Shown: positions 54,588-63,071 of the stretch, piece by piece
Numbering within the stretch: the first letter of the stretch is position 1
How the letters are laid out: each line of letters opens with the position of its first letter
Assembly: GCA_030849945.1 (NCBI GenBank)
Contig: JAVDKK010000005.1
Coordinates: forward strand, 1 to 64,000
Direction: 5' to 3'
DNA length: 64,000 bases
Origin: Schauerella fraxinea
GTDB lineage: Bacteria; Pseudomonadota; Gammaproteobacteria; Burkholderiales; Burkholderiaceae_B
Translations under genes and position numbers: made by a program
The notes under the pieces: model-generated
What the model was told of the DNA's origin: nothing
What the model saw: the letters and a program-made list of their open reading frames with translations, nothing else
The model's database searches: none

Positions 54588-56573
54588 ATGTATATTGAAC
54601 AGCTTCTTCTAACGAATTTCCGTTGCTTCGGGCCGGCTGGCACATCAATCGATTTGACGAGCGGTCTTACGACTTTCGTGGGAGTCAACGGTGCCGGCAA
54701 GACGGCTGCGCTACAAGCGCTCCAGCGCCTCTTCGGGATCACTGGCGAGCAGCGACGCCTTCGTCGCCAAGATTTTCATGTGCCTGCAGCTGAGCCTGCG
54801 CCACCTCTCCAACGCGCACTCGCTCTTGAGGCGGTTCTGGCATTTCCGGAGCTAGACGAGGCGAACGCCAACGCTGGCGCGATCCCGGAATTCTTTCAGC
54901 AGATGGCAGCGGACGACGCCGGACAGCTGAAATGTCGGCTCCGCCTCGAAGCTACCTGGATCGATGACGGCTCGCTTGAAGGCGCCATAGAGCAAAAATA
55001 TTGGGCGATCCGTACCCTTGGCGCCTTCGCTGAAGCCGACTGCATCGAACTCAAGGCACTCGACCGCGCTCGTATCCAAATGATCTATGTGCCCGCATCA
55101 CGCGATGGCGCCTCCCAGGTCACGTCCTTCCTGCGCGGCCGCCTCTGGCGTGCAATCAACTGGTCACAAGGTGTAAGGCGAAGCTTCGCCGACGCAGGCA
55201 GCGCTCTCAATAGCGCATTTGCAGCAGAGCCCGCCATCGATATCGTTGTGGGCGCGGTTACACGACGGTGGCAGCAGGTTCACACAGCGGGTACCGATAC
55301 GACACCGCTGTTTCGTCCGATCGACCTGCGCTTCGAAGAGGCCATCCGCAAGGTCGAGGTTGTCTTCCGTCCCGACGAAGCAGGCCGCGAGCGAGCGCTC
55401 GATGATCTTAGCGATGGACAGCGTTCGCTCTTCCATCTGGCGATGACGGCCGCCACCCTGGATATTGAAGCCAATATCGCTGCAAACGCCGCCGCAGGCT
55501 TTCAGCCAGGGGGCGTTCCCCTCCCTGCCCTTACGCTCATTGCCGTGGAGGAGCCGGAGAACAACCTCGCTCCTTTTTACCTGTCGCGCATCGTTCGCCA
55601 GATTGAGGAGCTAACCGCCGGTCCACGCGCGCAGGCGGTGATCTCGAGTCACTCGGCAAGCATCCTCGCACGCGTTGATCCCGCTCAAGTGAGGCATTTC
55701 CGCCTAAACCCAGTCGACCGCACGGCGCGCGTGCGCGCGATCCGTCTTCCGCAGGATCAGGAGGAAGCATCAAAGTTTATACGCGAGGCAGTCCGCACCT
55801 ACCCGGAACTCTACTTCGCACGCTTTGCCGTCCTAGGCGAAGGCGCCTCAGAGGAGGTGGTGCTGCCGCGCCTTGCTGAAGCGATGAATCTCGACATTGA
55901 CCGCTCGTTCGTCGCCGTAGTACCGCTCGGCGGCCGTCACGTCAATCACCTGTGGCGAGTTCTGACCGATCTCGACATTCCGCACGCGACCCTTCTCGAC
56001 CTCGATTGGGGACGTGACGGCGGCGGCTGGGGACGCATCAAGACCGCATGCACCCAGCTCCTCGCGGTTGGCGTCGCACCTCAGGCCATCTTTGCACAAC
56101 CAAGTCCTGCCGGTCCGGCTGCCGACCTCGCGACGTTTGATAGGAATCCAGTCGAGGATTTTGCTAGTTTAACGAACTGGGCAAACGCGCTTCGCCAGCA
56201 CAACGTATTCTTCTGCACTCCGCTAGATCTTGATTACTCGATGCTGCGGGCATTTCCTGCGGCCTATCAAGTTCTAGAACCCGGACGACAAGGTCCATCA
56301 CAACGAGGAAACCCACGCACCGCCGTTCTTGGCGAGGAAGGTCGCCATGACCTTTACGGCGCGGAACAGGAGCAATTGCTGCGCTGGTATCGTTATCTGT
56401 TCCTTGGTCGAGGCAAACCCAGCACCCACGTTCGCGTATTGAGCGACCAGACTTCACAGGCGTTGACAGCTGGTGCTCCGGAAGAATTGCGCGCCCTTCT
56501 GACCTCGATCTCTGCTCGCCTTGCGCCGCCACCTCCACCGCCACAGAACCAACACCAACCCCCGGCGGCCTGA
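54588..56573 (+). CDS. OLD-family ATPase/TOPRIM nuclease (GajA-like), copy 2
   Basis: 661 residues. Walker A is GVNGAGKTAAL (about 33), signature-like LSDGQRSLFHLAM, Walker B LIAVEEPENNLAPF, and the His switch VISSHSASIL. The TOPRIM half has AVLGEGASEEVVLPRL and ATLLDLDWGRDGGGWGRI. The tail is proline-rich (PPPPPPQNQ). It is only distantly similar to copy 1, so it arrived independently rather than by recent duplication. The UvrD-like gene starts two bases after its stop, giving a Gabija-like pair. The start at MYIEQLLLTNFRCF matches the domain start. Confidence 0.82.
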   Translation: MYIEQLLLTNFRCFGPAGTSIDLTSGLTTFVGVNGAGKTAALQALQRLFGITGEQRRLRRQDFHVPAAEPAPPLQRALALEAVLAFPELDEANANAGAIPEFFQQMAADDAGQLKCRLRLEATWIDDGSLEGAIEQKYWAIRTLGAFAEADCIELKALDRARIQMIYVPASRDGASQVTSFLRGRLWRAINWSQGVRRSFADAGSALNSAFAAEPAIDIVVGAVTRRWQQVHTAGTDTTPLFRPIDLRFEEAIRKVEVVFRPDEAGRERALDDLSDGQRSLFHLAMTAATLDIEANIAANAAAGFQPGGVPLPALTLIAVEEPENNLAPFYLSRIVRQIEELTAGPRAQAVISSHSASILARVDPAQVRHFRLNPVDRTARVRAIRLPQDQEEASKFIREAVRTYPELYFARFAVLGEGASEEVVLPRLAEAMNLDIDRSFVAVVPLGGRHVNHLWRVLTDLDIPHATLLDLDWGRDGGGWGRIKTACTQLLAVGVAPQAIFAQPSPAGPAADLATFDRNPVEDFASLTNWANALRQHNVFFCTPLDLDYSMLRAFPAAYQVLEPGRQGPSQRGNPRTAVLGEEGRHDLYGAEQEQLLRWYRYLFLGRGKPSTHVRVLSDQTSQALTAGAPEELRALLTSISARLAPPPPPPQNQHQPPAA

Positions 56574-56575
56574 CC

Positions 56576-58459
56576 ATGGCGCTCGTCCGGCCAGAAGACT
56601 GGCGCCCGAGAGGCATCGAAGACCTAGAGCCTGACGCGTGGCGGGCATTGCGACAACATGGCTCCGCCTGTGTCGTTGCCGGGCCTGGCGCTGGAAAAAC
56701 CGAGTTTCTCGCTCAGCGTGCTGCTTTTCTGCTCGAGACGGGGCGCTGCCCTACGCCCTACCGCATACTCGCTATCTCGTTCAAGAGCGACGCCGCGAGT
56801 AACTTGGCCGCGCGGGTGCACAAACGCTGCCCGCCCGAACTTTCGCACCGTTTCACTTCATTGACCTTCGACGCTTTCACGAAAAGTCTGGTCGACCGGT
56901 TTCTGACGGCGATACCAGCCGATTGGCGACCTAGCCGGCCCTACGACATAGCGTTTCCGAACTTCCGCCAACTGACAGGTTTCCTTCAGGATTCGCTCCT
57001 GAACGCGCCCAACCCGTGGAAGGCGGACGTCGCCGGTCTTAGCGCCAGCGATTTCGAATCGCACCACGCGGGGGCATATCGGCTTCCCATCGCGCGCGCG
57101 GCTGCGCAATCTGGAACCGAATTGACCATCCAACGATGGTGGGCGAGCCAACTCGCCGCCCAACCTTGCTCGCGCATGACGTTCGTCAGCCTCAATCGGC
57201 TCGCCGAGCTATTGTTGCGCGCCAGTCCCCATATTCAACGAGCCCTGCAACTCACATATCCCTTCGTATTCGTCGACGAGTTCCAGGACACGACCTACGC
57301 GCAATATGACTTCCTGCTATCGGCATTCCAGGGCGCGGACGTCGCGATCACGGCCGTTGGCGACGACAAGCAACGGATCATGACGTGGGCGGGCGCGCGA
57401 GCAGATGCGTTTGAGCGTTTTGAAGCGGACTTTGCAGCAGTGCGTATCCCCGTCCTCTTCAATTTCAGATCCTCGCCCGATCTCGTGCGCATTCAGCACG
57501 TAGTCGCCCGGGCCTTAGACCCGAATGCTGCTGCCACCGTCGCCCAAGCCGCGCGGCAAGTCGCTGGAGACGTAGCCCAAGTCTGGAACAGTCCCAGCAA
57601 GGCCCGCGAGGCCGAATACCTCGCCCAGTGGCTCGCGAACGATATGGCCGCTCGCGGTCGCGCGCCTCGGGATTACGCCATTCTTGTTAAGCAAAAGTCC
57701 GACGACTACGAGGCCGATCTCGCCGAACCACTCGCGAGAGCAGGCTTGCGCCTCCGCAACGAGAGTCACGCGCTCGGTCGCACGACGTTGCAGGATCTTC
57801 TGACCGACACATTTGCGAAGATTGTTGTGGCGTTCCTTCGCTTGGGCTCGACGCGGCGTGCCGCGGATTCGTGGCAGCTCGCCTCAACAGCTCTGCTCGA
57901 AATCCGCGCCATTGCAGACGGCGACAATGGCGGCGAGGCTCGCACTGAGGACGAACTCACGACCTTCATCGCGACACTGCGCGCCGACATGGCCAACTTG
58001 CCACCGTCTGCAGCCTCTGCGCAAGCATTCGCCGACCGCGTTTATGCATTCTTAGACCTGGCTGCCATCGCGCGGACATATGTCGAATATTCGACCGGTG
58101 ACCTTCTATCCATCATGGCGGAAGCCTTCAAACTGCACGTCGCCGCCTCAGCGAACGGAGCGCCGACATGGACTGGTACGCTCGACGTATTCGAAGGCCT
58201 GGGCCAGATTCCATTGATGACGGTCCACAAAAGCAAGGGGCTTGAGTACGACACGATTGTCTTTGTTGGTCTCGACGATCAGGCATGGTGGGCGCACAGG
58301 CCCGGAAACCCAGAGGGTCTCGCAACATTCTTCGTCGCGCTCTCCCGCGCAAAGCAACGCGCGATCTTTGCATTCTGTCGTGAGCGAGGCCGGAGGCAAC
58401 GCGTGGCTGAGTTGTTCCAGCTTCTAACAGAAGCTGGGGTACCGGAGATAGCAATATAA
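56576..58459 (+). CDS. UvrD-like helicase (GajB-like), copy 2
   Basis: 627 residues of a superfamily 1 helicase. Walker A VVAGPGAGKTEFL lies at about 32-44, motif II is FVFVDEFQDTT, motif III VGDDKQRIM, motif V MTVHKSKGLEYDTIVFVG and motif VI FFVALSRAKQRAIFAF. All core motifs look intact. It is translationally coupled to the OLD-like gene (2-base gap). It closes the defence island: the next sequence is a fragment of an unrelated enzyme gene. Confidence 0.85.
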   Translation: MALVRPEDWRPRGIEDLEPDAWRALRQHGSACVVAGPGAGKTEFLAQRAAFLLETGRCPTPYRILAISFKSDAASNLAARVHKRCPPELSHRFTSLTFDAFTKSLVDRFLTAIPADWRPSRPYDIAFPNFRQLTGFLQDSLLNAPNPWKADVAGLSASDFESHHAGAYRLPIARAAAQSGTELTIQRWWASQLAAQPCSRMTFVSLNRLAELLLRASPHIQRALQLTYPFVFVDEFQDTTYAQYDFLLSAFQGADVAITAVGDDKQRIMTWAGARADAFERFEADFAAVRIPVLFNFRSSPDLVRIQHVVARALDPNAAATVAQAARQVAGDVAQVWNSPSKAREAEYLAQWLANDMAARGRAPRDYAILVKQKSDDYEADLAEPLARAGLRLRNESHALGRTTLQDLLTDTFAKIVVAFLRLGSTRRAADSWQLASTALLEIRAIADGDNGGEARTEDELTTFIATLRADMANLPPSAASAQAFADRVYAFLDLAAIARTYVEYSTGDLLSIMAEAFKLHVAASANGAPTWTGTLDVFEGLGQIPLMTVHKSKGLEYDTIVFVGLDDQAWWAHRPGNPEGLATFFVALSRAKQRAIFAFCRERGRRQRVAELFQLLTEAGVPEIAI

Positions 58460-58581
58460 TCCTCACCAAGCGACTCGCCCTGCTTATTCGGCAGCACGCG
58501 TAATTCAGATTCGGGCTCAAAAAATAATCTGGCAGCCTGAGCTTCCTGTCTTAACTTTCTCCAGGATAATCGGGGCGGTTC

Positions 58582-58715
58582 AGCCGCGCGCGCGGTGCTG
58601 GCTTCGAGTGGCTGGAACTGCACTTCGCCCACGGCTACCTGGCGCAGAGCTTCTTCTCGGCCCACTCCAATCAGCGCACCGATCCGTATGGAGGTAGCTT
58701 CGACAACCGTTCCCC
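58582..58715 (+). pseudogene. Fragment of an Old Yellow Enzyme-family gene
   Basis: A frame reading AGFEWLELHFAHGYLAQSFF, then SAHSNQRTDPYGGSFDNR and a stop. This is the active-site segment of NADH:flavin oxidoreductases (HxAHGYL and NxRTDxYGGSxxNR). The rest of the gene is absent on both sides. It is probably a relic of a chromosomal gene broken by insertion of the defence island. Confidence 0.8.
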
Positions 58716-58762
58716 GCAGTAAATTGGTTAGTTCTGCAATGCGTTCCAAGCGTTCCAAGAAC

Positions 58763-60220
58763 TCAGGCGAAGCTGATGGTCTTGGCCTCAAGGTAGCCGT
58801 TCATTCCCTCGATGCCTCCCTCGCGGCCCCAGCCGGACTCCTTGAATCCGCCAATGGGCATGGTCGGGTCCACGACATTGCCATTGATCGTCAGGTTTCC
58901 GGTGCGGATGCGGCGCGCGACCCGCAAGGCTCTGTCCACATCGGAGGAAAACACCGAGCCGCTCAGGCCATACCGGCTGTCATTGGCAATCCGGATCGCA
59001 TCCTCCTCATCTTCATAGGCCATGATCGCAACCACAGGCCCGAATATTTCTTCCTGGGCGATGGTCATTTCAGGCGTCACGTCGGCAAAGATCGTGGGGG
59101 CGATGTAATAGCCTGTATCTATTCCTTCAGGGCGGCCACCGCCCAAAGCCAGCGTGGCGCCCTCGGCTTTGCCTTTTGCGATGTACTCCATCACCCGCTG
59201 GTACTGGCTGGCCTTGGACAGCGGCCCCATGAAGACTTGCGGGTCAGACGGATCGCCCACTTTGAACTGCGAAATCGCCTGTACCAACATCGAGGTCAGT
59301 TCCTCGGCGCGGCCTTTCGGCACTAGTATCCGCGTCAGCGCGAAGCAGACCTGACCCGAACTGGGCATGGCGAACAGGGCGATGCTGGGCAGCGCCGCGG
59401 CGAAATCGGCGTCATCCAGCAAAATGGCTGCCGATTTCCCACCCAGCTCCAGAGTCACGCGCGCCAGCCGTTGGGTGCAGATCGCGGCGATCTTCTTGCC
59501 CGCAGCCGTGGAGCCGGTGAAGGCCACTTTGTCGATACCGGCATGGCGCACAAGGTATTCGCCCACCTCGGCTCCCGCTGGCACCAAGTTGAAGACTCCC
59601 TTCGGCAAGCCTGCCGCCTCAAGACATTCTGCTAGAACATAGCCCTCCAGGGGGGTCTCGGGTGAAGGCTTGGAGACGAAGGTGCAGCCCGACGCCAGCC
59701 CGGCGGCGATCTTGTAGCTCATCAGTATCATGGCCGCGTTCCAGGGCGTGACGGTGGCGCAGACACCAACCGGTTCGCGAACGATGAGGGTGCGGCCTCC
59801 GTCCAGCCGCGTGCGCTGATCTACGAAGCTGAAGCCATCCTGCTCCAGCAGATCCGCATAAAAGCGGAAGATCTGGGCGTTCTGCGGAGCCAGCATGCGC
59901 CCGATCAAGATCGGCGCCCCTATCTGGGTGGTCCAGTCCTGCGCGATCTCCTCGGCACGGCTCTCCAGTTCATTAGCCGTGCGGCGCAGGATCGCCGCCC
60001 GTTCTCTGGGCGCCATTTTCGGCCAAGGGCCTGTCTCGAAGGCGTTGCGTGCAGCCTGGACGGCATCGTCGATATCGGCCTGCGACGCTTCCGGATATTC
60101 CATCACCACCTTTTCGGTCACAGGGGAAATGACTTGGATCTTTCGCTGACCCTTGGGCTTTACCCATTCCCCGCCGATGAAGAAGGAAGTCGGAGGGCGT
60201 ACGGTCAGCTGGTCGGTCAT
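58763..60220 (-). CDS. NAD(P)-dependent aldehyde dehydrogenase
   Basis: 485 residues. Catalytic Glu258 lies in VTLELGGKS and Cys292 in SSGQVCFALTR, with the cofactor segment VTPWNAAM and GSTAAG. All core residues of the superfamily are present. The substrate is not determined, and the sequence fits the broad group active on aliphatic, aromatic or terpene aldehydes. It is divergent from a TetR gene with clear operators, so it is inducible. It may once have worked with the adjacent flavin oxidoreductase, now a fragment. Confidence 0.9.
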   Translation of the reverse strand: MTDQLTVRPPTSFFIGGEWVKPKGQRKIQVISPVTEKVVMEYPEASQADIDDAVQAARNAFETGPWPKMAPRERAAILRRTANELESRAEEIAQDWTTQIGAPILIGRMLAPQNAQIFRFYADLLEQDGFSFVDQRTRLDGGRTLIVREPVGVCATVTPWNAAMILMSYKIAAGLASGCTFVSKPSPETPLEGYVLAECLEAAGLPKGVFNLVPAGAEVGEYLVRHAGIDKVAFTGSTAAGKKIAAICTQRLARVTLELGGKSAAILLDDADFAAALPSIALFAMPSSGQVCFALTRILVPKGRAEELTSMLVQAISQFKVGDPSDPQVFMGPLSKASQYQRVMEYIAKGKAEGATLALGGGRPEGIDTGYYIAPTIFADVTPEMTIAQEEIFGPVVAIMAYEDEEDAIRIANDSRYGLSGSVFSSDVDRALRVARRIRTGNLTINGNVVDPTMPIGGFKESGWGREGGIEGMNGYLEAKTISFA

Positions 60221-60355
60221 GGTCGTTCCTTTCGTGTGGATGGCTTGTGGCTGTGGCGCGGGATTGGGAATTCGGTGGCCAATGCACAGTCGTTACGCAT
60301 CAACCAGGCGACTAGACAATGTCAACGCGCTTGCGCCATGTCATAATCAATTAAA

Positions 60356-60377
60356 TGTCATGATGACAATAGTGTCA
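60356..60377. promoter_or_regulatory. Overlapping palindromic operators of the ALDH/TetR pair
   Basis: TGTCATGATGACA (60356-60368) is a perfect inverted repeat with a one-base centre, and TGACAATAGTGTCA (60364-60377) shares its right half-site. The half-site TGTCA also occurs upstream in ATGTCATAATC. They end two bases before the TetR start codon, so the regulator probably represses its own gene and the divergent dehydrogenase. Confidence 0.75.
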
Positions 60378-60379
60378 AT

Positions 60380-61048
60380 ATGAAAGATCACAGGATCGCT
60401 GTCGCGGCGCAACGGCGTGCCAGGATGCGTGCGACTTTGATGCGCGCCGGCCTTGAGGTCATGGCGGAAAAGGGGATCGCCGCGACCTCTGTCGACGATG
60501 TCGTCAGGCATGCCGAGGTCGCACGAGGCAGCTTCTACAAGTACTTCGACGGCACGGCCGAGCTTGCCGAAGCCATCGGAACCGTGATCGCCGAGGAAGT
60601 CATCCTCGGCCTTGAGGAGGAAATGACCACGATTGTCGATCCGGCCGAACGCCTGGCAACGGGCATTACAGGTGTTCTGGCCATGGTGACTGCCAATCCA
60701 GTCCTTGGCCGTTTCCTGGTGCGCGGGGGGTGGCCGGTGGACAGGACTGGCGGCCTGCTGCTCGACAAGATTGGTGGCACGGTGGCGCAGGGCATTGACC
60801 AGGGCCGCTTTTTCCCTGTCCCGATGCCGGTTGCCATGGCGCTCGTCGGCGGGGTTGTCCTGGGTTGCGCGCATGAAATTTCCGCAACCGCGGAACCGAA
60901 AGGAATCATCGTTGCAGCAGCCGGGACCGTTCTTCGCGGTCTCGGCCTGGGGCCAACGGATGCCGAAGCTATCGCCAAGATGAGCCGCAAAGAGCTGAAG
61001 TGGAAGGAAGGCGACTTCATGCAGTGCCTGGCCAGGCAAAACCGCTGA
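60380..61048 (+). CDS. TetR-family regulator of the aldehyde dehydrogenase
   Basis: 222 residues. The helix-turn-helix reads MAEKGIAATSVDDVVRHAEVARGSFYKYFDGTAELAEAIG (about residues 29-68), followed by a ligand-binding domain. It is divergent from the aldehyde dehydrogenase gene across about 160 bases. The ATG at 60380 sits directly after the palindromes, so operator occupancy would block its own transcript. Confidence 0.86.
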   Translation: MKDHRIAVAAQRRARMRATLMRAGLEVMAEKGIAATSVDDVVRHAEVARGSFYKYFDGTAELAEAIGTVIAEEVILGLEEEMTTIVDPAERLATGITGVLAMVTANPVLGRFLVRGGWPVDRTGGLLLDKIGGTVAQGIDQGRFFPVPMPVAMALVGGVVLGCAHEISATAEPKGIIVAAAGTVLRGLGLGPTDAEAIAKMSRKELKWKEGDFMQCLARQNR

Positions 61049-61290
61049 TGTTGCGACGCTGATGCTTCAGCTTGGTTGTGGAGGCGTGGCCTCGCCGATG
61101 CCGAGCCACCGCGATCTGCCGCGCGCAGGCGACGTCGGCCACCCGCGCCGGCGTGTCGATCGGGATAAACCGCTCCCGGCCGCCCTTGGCACCGTAGCCG
61201 TCATCCACCTTCAATGAATCGCCTCTGATGTCGGTCGATAAGGCGATGACGAAACATGCCCGTCCGCCATCGCAGGAACTGTGGTTCACC
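61020..61290 (-). pseudogene. Possible integrase remnant
   Basis: A minus-strand frame reads RGDSLKVDDGYGAKGGRERFIPIDTPARVADVACARQIAV. The AKGGRERFIPIDTPA segment resembles the region between the catalytic Arg and the following strands of tyrosine integrases. The frame lacks the remaining catalytic residues and overlaps the end of the TetR gene. This is suggestive only. Confidence 0.4.
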
Positions 61291-61387
61291 ATGCATGTTG
61301 GGCGACGAGGTCGAACAGCATGATCAGTAAGGACTTCAGCGGTCAGGCCGGCGAAGCGGAAAGACGAGTGAGAGCGAAGGCTGGGAA

Positions 61388-62284
61388 TCAGCCAGGGCCG
61401 TCACTCGCGGCTGCGAGGAGCGGTACCAACACGTCGCTAATTGGTGTCGGAATGCCGTGAGCCTGGCCGCGACGTGAGACGACACCGTTGCGAATGTCCC
61501 ATTCGAGTGGCCTGCCGGCTTCGCGATCCGTGAGGATGGATGTGCCCATGTCGGCGGGAGACGCCAGGAACTTGTCGAGGATCGCCTGCGGTACCTCGTC
61601 GCCAAGTCCAGCGCCCTCGGCACGGGCCACGGCCAGACATTCCTGCAGATAGTCCAGCGTGAGCCTGGAGATGTCGGACCGGCCGAACATGCCCGAGCGA
61701 CGATGCGTGAGCGCCATGAGTCCGGCCACCGCGTTCTGCAGCAGCTTGCGCCAGGCTAGAGATTTGAAATCTGTGGCCAGCTCAACTAAACAGCGTGTGC
61801 CTTGCAGTGCTTCGGCTATCACGCGGGAAGCCGACGTGTCCGGCAGGCTGAGGCGCACATCGCCGCGTAAGCGCACCGAGCCATCGGATTGCGCCTGCGC
61901 AGGAAACCACACGACAGCAGGGACGATCCGCCCGCGCGGGAAATGTGGGGCGACCTTCTCCAACTGCTCGACCCCGTTTTGCAGAACGCACACGACGGTT
62001 TCTGGACCGATCAACGCTGCGAGCCATTCCGCTGCTGCCTCGGTCTGTGTCGCCTTGACAGCGAGAAAGACGAGATCGACGGTTTGATCGATCTGTCTGG
62101 GATCCGTCTGGACCGGACCGGGAATGGTGATGAGGCGATCGCCATCGTGCAACGCAAGATGATCGCGGGGTGTGCGGCCGTACAGCAACGGCGTGCGGCC
62201 GACTTCGTGCAGCACTGCCGCGATCGTGGTGCCGATGGCGCCCGGACCAACGACAGCTACGGATGTATTGATTTTTGTATCCAT
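61388..62284 (-). CDS. 2-dehydropantoate 2-reductase-like oxidoreductase (PanE/ApbA)
   Basis: 298 residues. The N-terminal Rossmann motif VAVVGPGAIGTTIAAVLHE is followed by LAVKATQTEAAAEWL and VCVLQNGVEQLEKV. The C-terminal helical domain has SLAWRKLLQNAVAGLMALT with the expected Lys. It should reduce a 2-keto acid with NADPH. It is a paralogue-type enzyme, so pantothenate synthesis cannot be assumed. It stands alone between two mobile-element edges. Confidence 0.85.
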   Translation of the reverse strand: MDTKINTSVAVVGPGAIGTTIAAVLHEVGRTPLLYGRTPRDHLALHDGDRLITIPGPVQTDPRQIDQTVDLVFLAVKATQTEAAAEWLAALIGPETVVCVLQNGVEQLEKVAPHFPRGRIVPAVVWFPAQAQSDGSVRLRGDVRLSLPDTSASRVIAEALQGTRCLVELATDFKSLAWRKLLQNAVAGLMALTHRRSGMFGRSDISRLTLDYLQECLAVARAEGAGLGDEVPQAILDKFLASPADMGTSILTDREAGRPLEWDIRNGVVSRRGQAHGIPTPISDVLVPLLAAASDGPG

Positions 62285-62771
62285 GGAAGCGGACTCCTGT
62301 GGCTTTGCTGCAAAGCGCCAGCTCAGTAGGCCGTTGCTTGCTTCATATGCGCCAGATGGTCAATCTGACGCTTGCTGGCTTCAGAACACCTTGGTGGATC
62401 AGCATCGACTCATGCGTATGGTCAGCAATGGCAGGAAGTACGGGGCGGTGCTTGAGCGGTGCAGAAGTCGCTTCGGTGACTTTTGCATCCACACACTCAG
62501 TGGGGCCCCTTCCTTCACCTCCATTTGTCGAAGCAAAAAAGTACCGGTGTCAAGTCTTGCGTGCAAAGCACGTAAGGCTTGAAACCATATATGGGACAGT
62601 AGGTTAGCTCTTTTCGGGGCCGCTTTGCAGAACCACGGCTTCGTCGGCTAGGAGCCACATAAGAGCGTCGGGGGAGAAAGCCGCATCGCACTGCGTCGTG
62701 CTGGATTGCCGAGGAACGGCGGGCCTGTCGCGTCATCATAGCCCAGGAGGCATAGCGGCATCCAGAATGAA
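62285..62771. other. Spacer before the conjugation module
   Basis: About 490 bases without a supported gene. An imperfect inverted repeat (CTTGCGTGCAAAGCACGTAAG, listed here by its arms CTTGCGTG and CACGTAAG near 62,556-62,576) is visible. The boundary of the Tn4371-like element probably lies here, but I could not find the flanking direct repeat. Confidence 0.4.
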
Positions 62772-62798
62772 GAACGCGCAGCCTGGGGCTGCGCGTTC
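62772..62798 (-). terminator. Strong hairpin after the trbI-DUF2274 genes
   Basis: A perfect 12-base stem (GAACGCGCAGCC / GGCTGCGCGTTC) with a three-base loop lies 28 bases beyond the DUF2274 stop. On the minus strand it is followed by TTCATTCT, a poor T tract. Its position fits the end of the conjugation operon. Confidence 0.65.
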
Positions 62799-62825
62799 GA
62801 TGGATGCCGTTGGTATGCGACGCCA

Positions 62826-63071
62826 TCATGTCGGCTTCGATGGCGCGCTCCGGGTCGCCGTGTCCTTCCTGAATCCCCGATCCCCCGCCATGAACGCCTC
62901 CAGCATGTGAGGGATCAGCGTCATGGCATCAACCGCCTCGCCGTAGGTCTGCGCGTGCAGCGCGGCGTAGCGGTCGAGGTCGGCTTTCAAGCTGGCCGGG
63001 CAGGAAAAGGTCAGTTTGACGCTTTCGGTCTTGGGCAGCGGCCCGAGCCGCAGCTTCTTGGTCGTGCTCAT
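62826..63071 (-). CDS. DUF2274 domain protein of a Tn4371-like element
   Basis: 81 residues: KKLRLGPLPKTESVKLTFSCPASLKADLDRYAALHAQTYGE, with the remainder helical. It has a ribbon-helix-helix-like look. DUF2274 genes lie directly after trbI in Tn4371-family integrative and conjugative elements, as here (4-base overlap with trbI). Its role in transfer is unknown. Confidence 0.87.
   Translation of the reverse strand: MSTTKKLRLGPLPKTESVKLTFSCPASLKADLDRYAALHAQTYGEAVDAMTLIPHMLEAFMAGDRGFRKDTATRSAPSKPT

Noticed and set aside
62285..62771. Tn4371-type attachment repeat
   Set aside because: The TTTTTCAT-like direct repeat expected for this family was not seen in either orientation.
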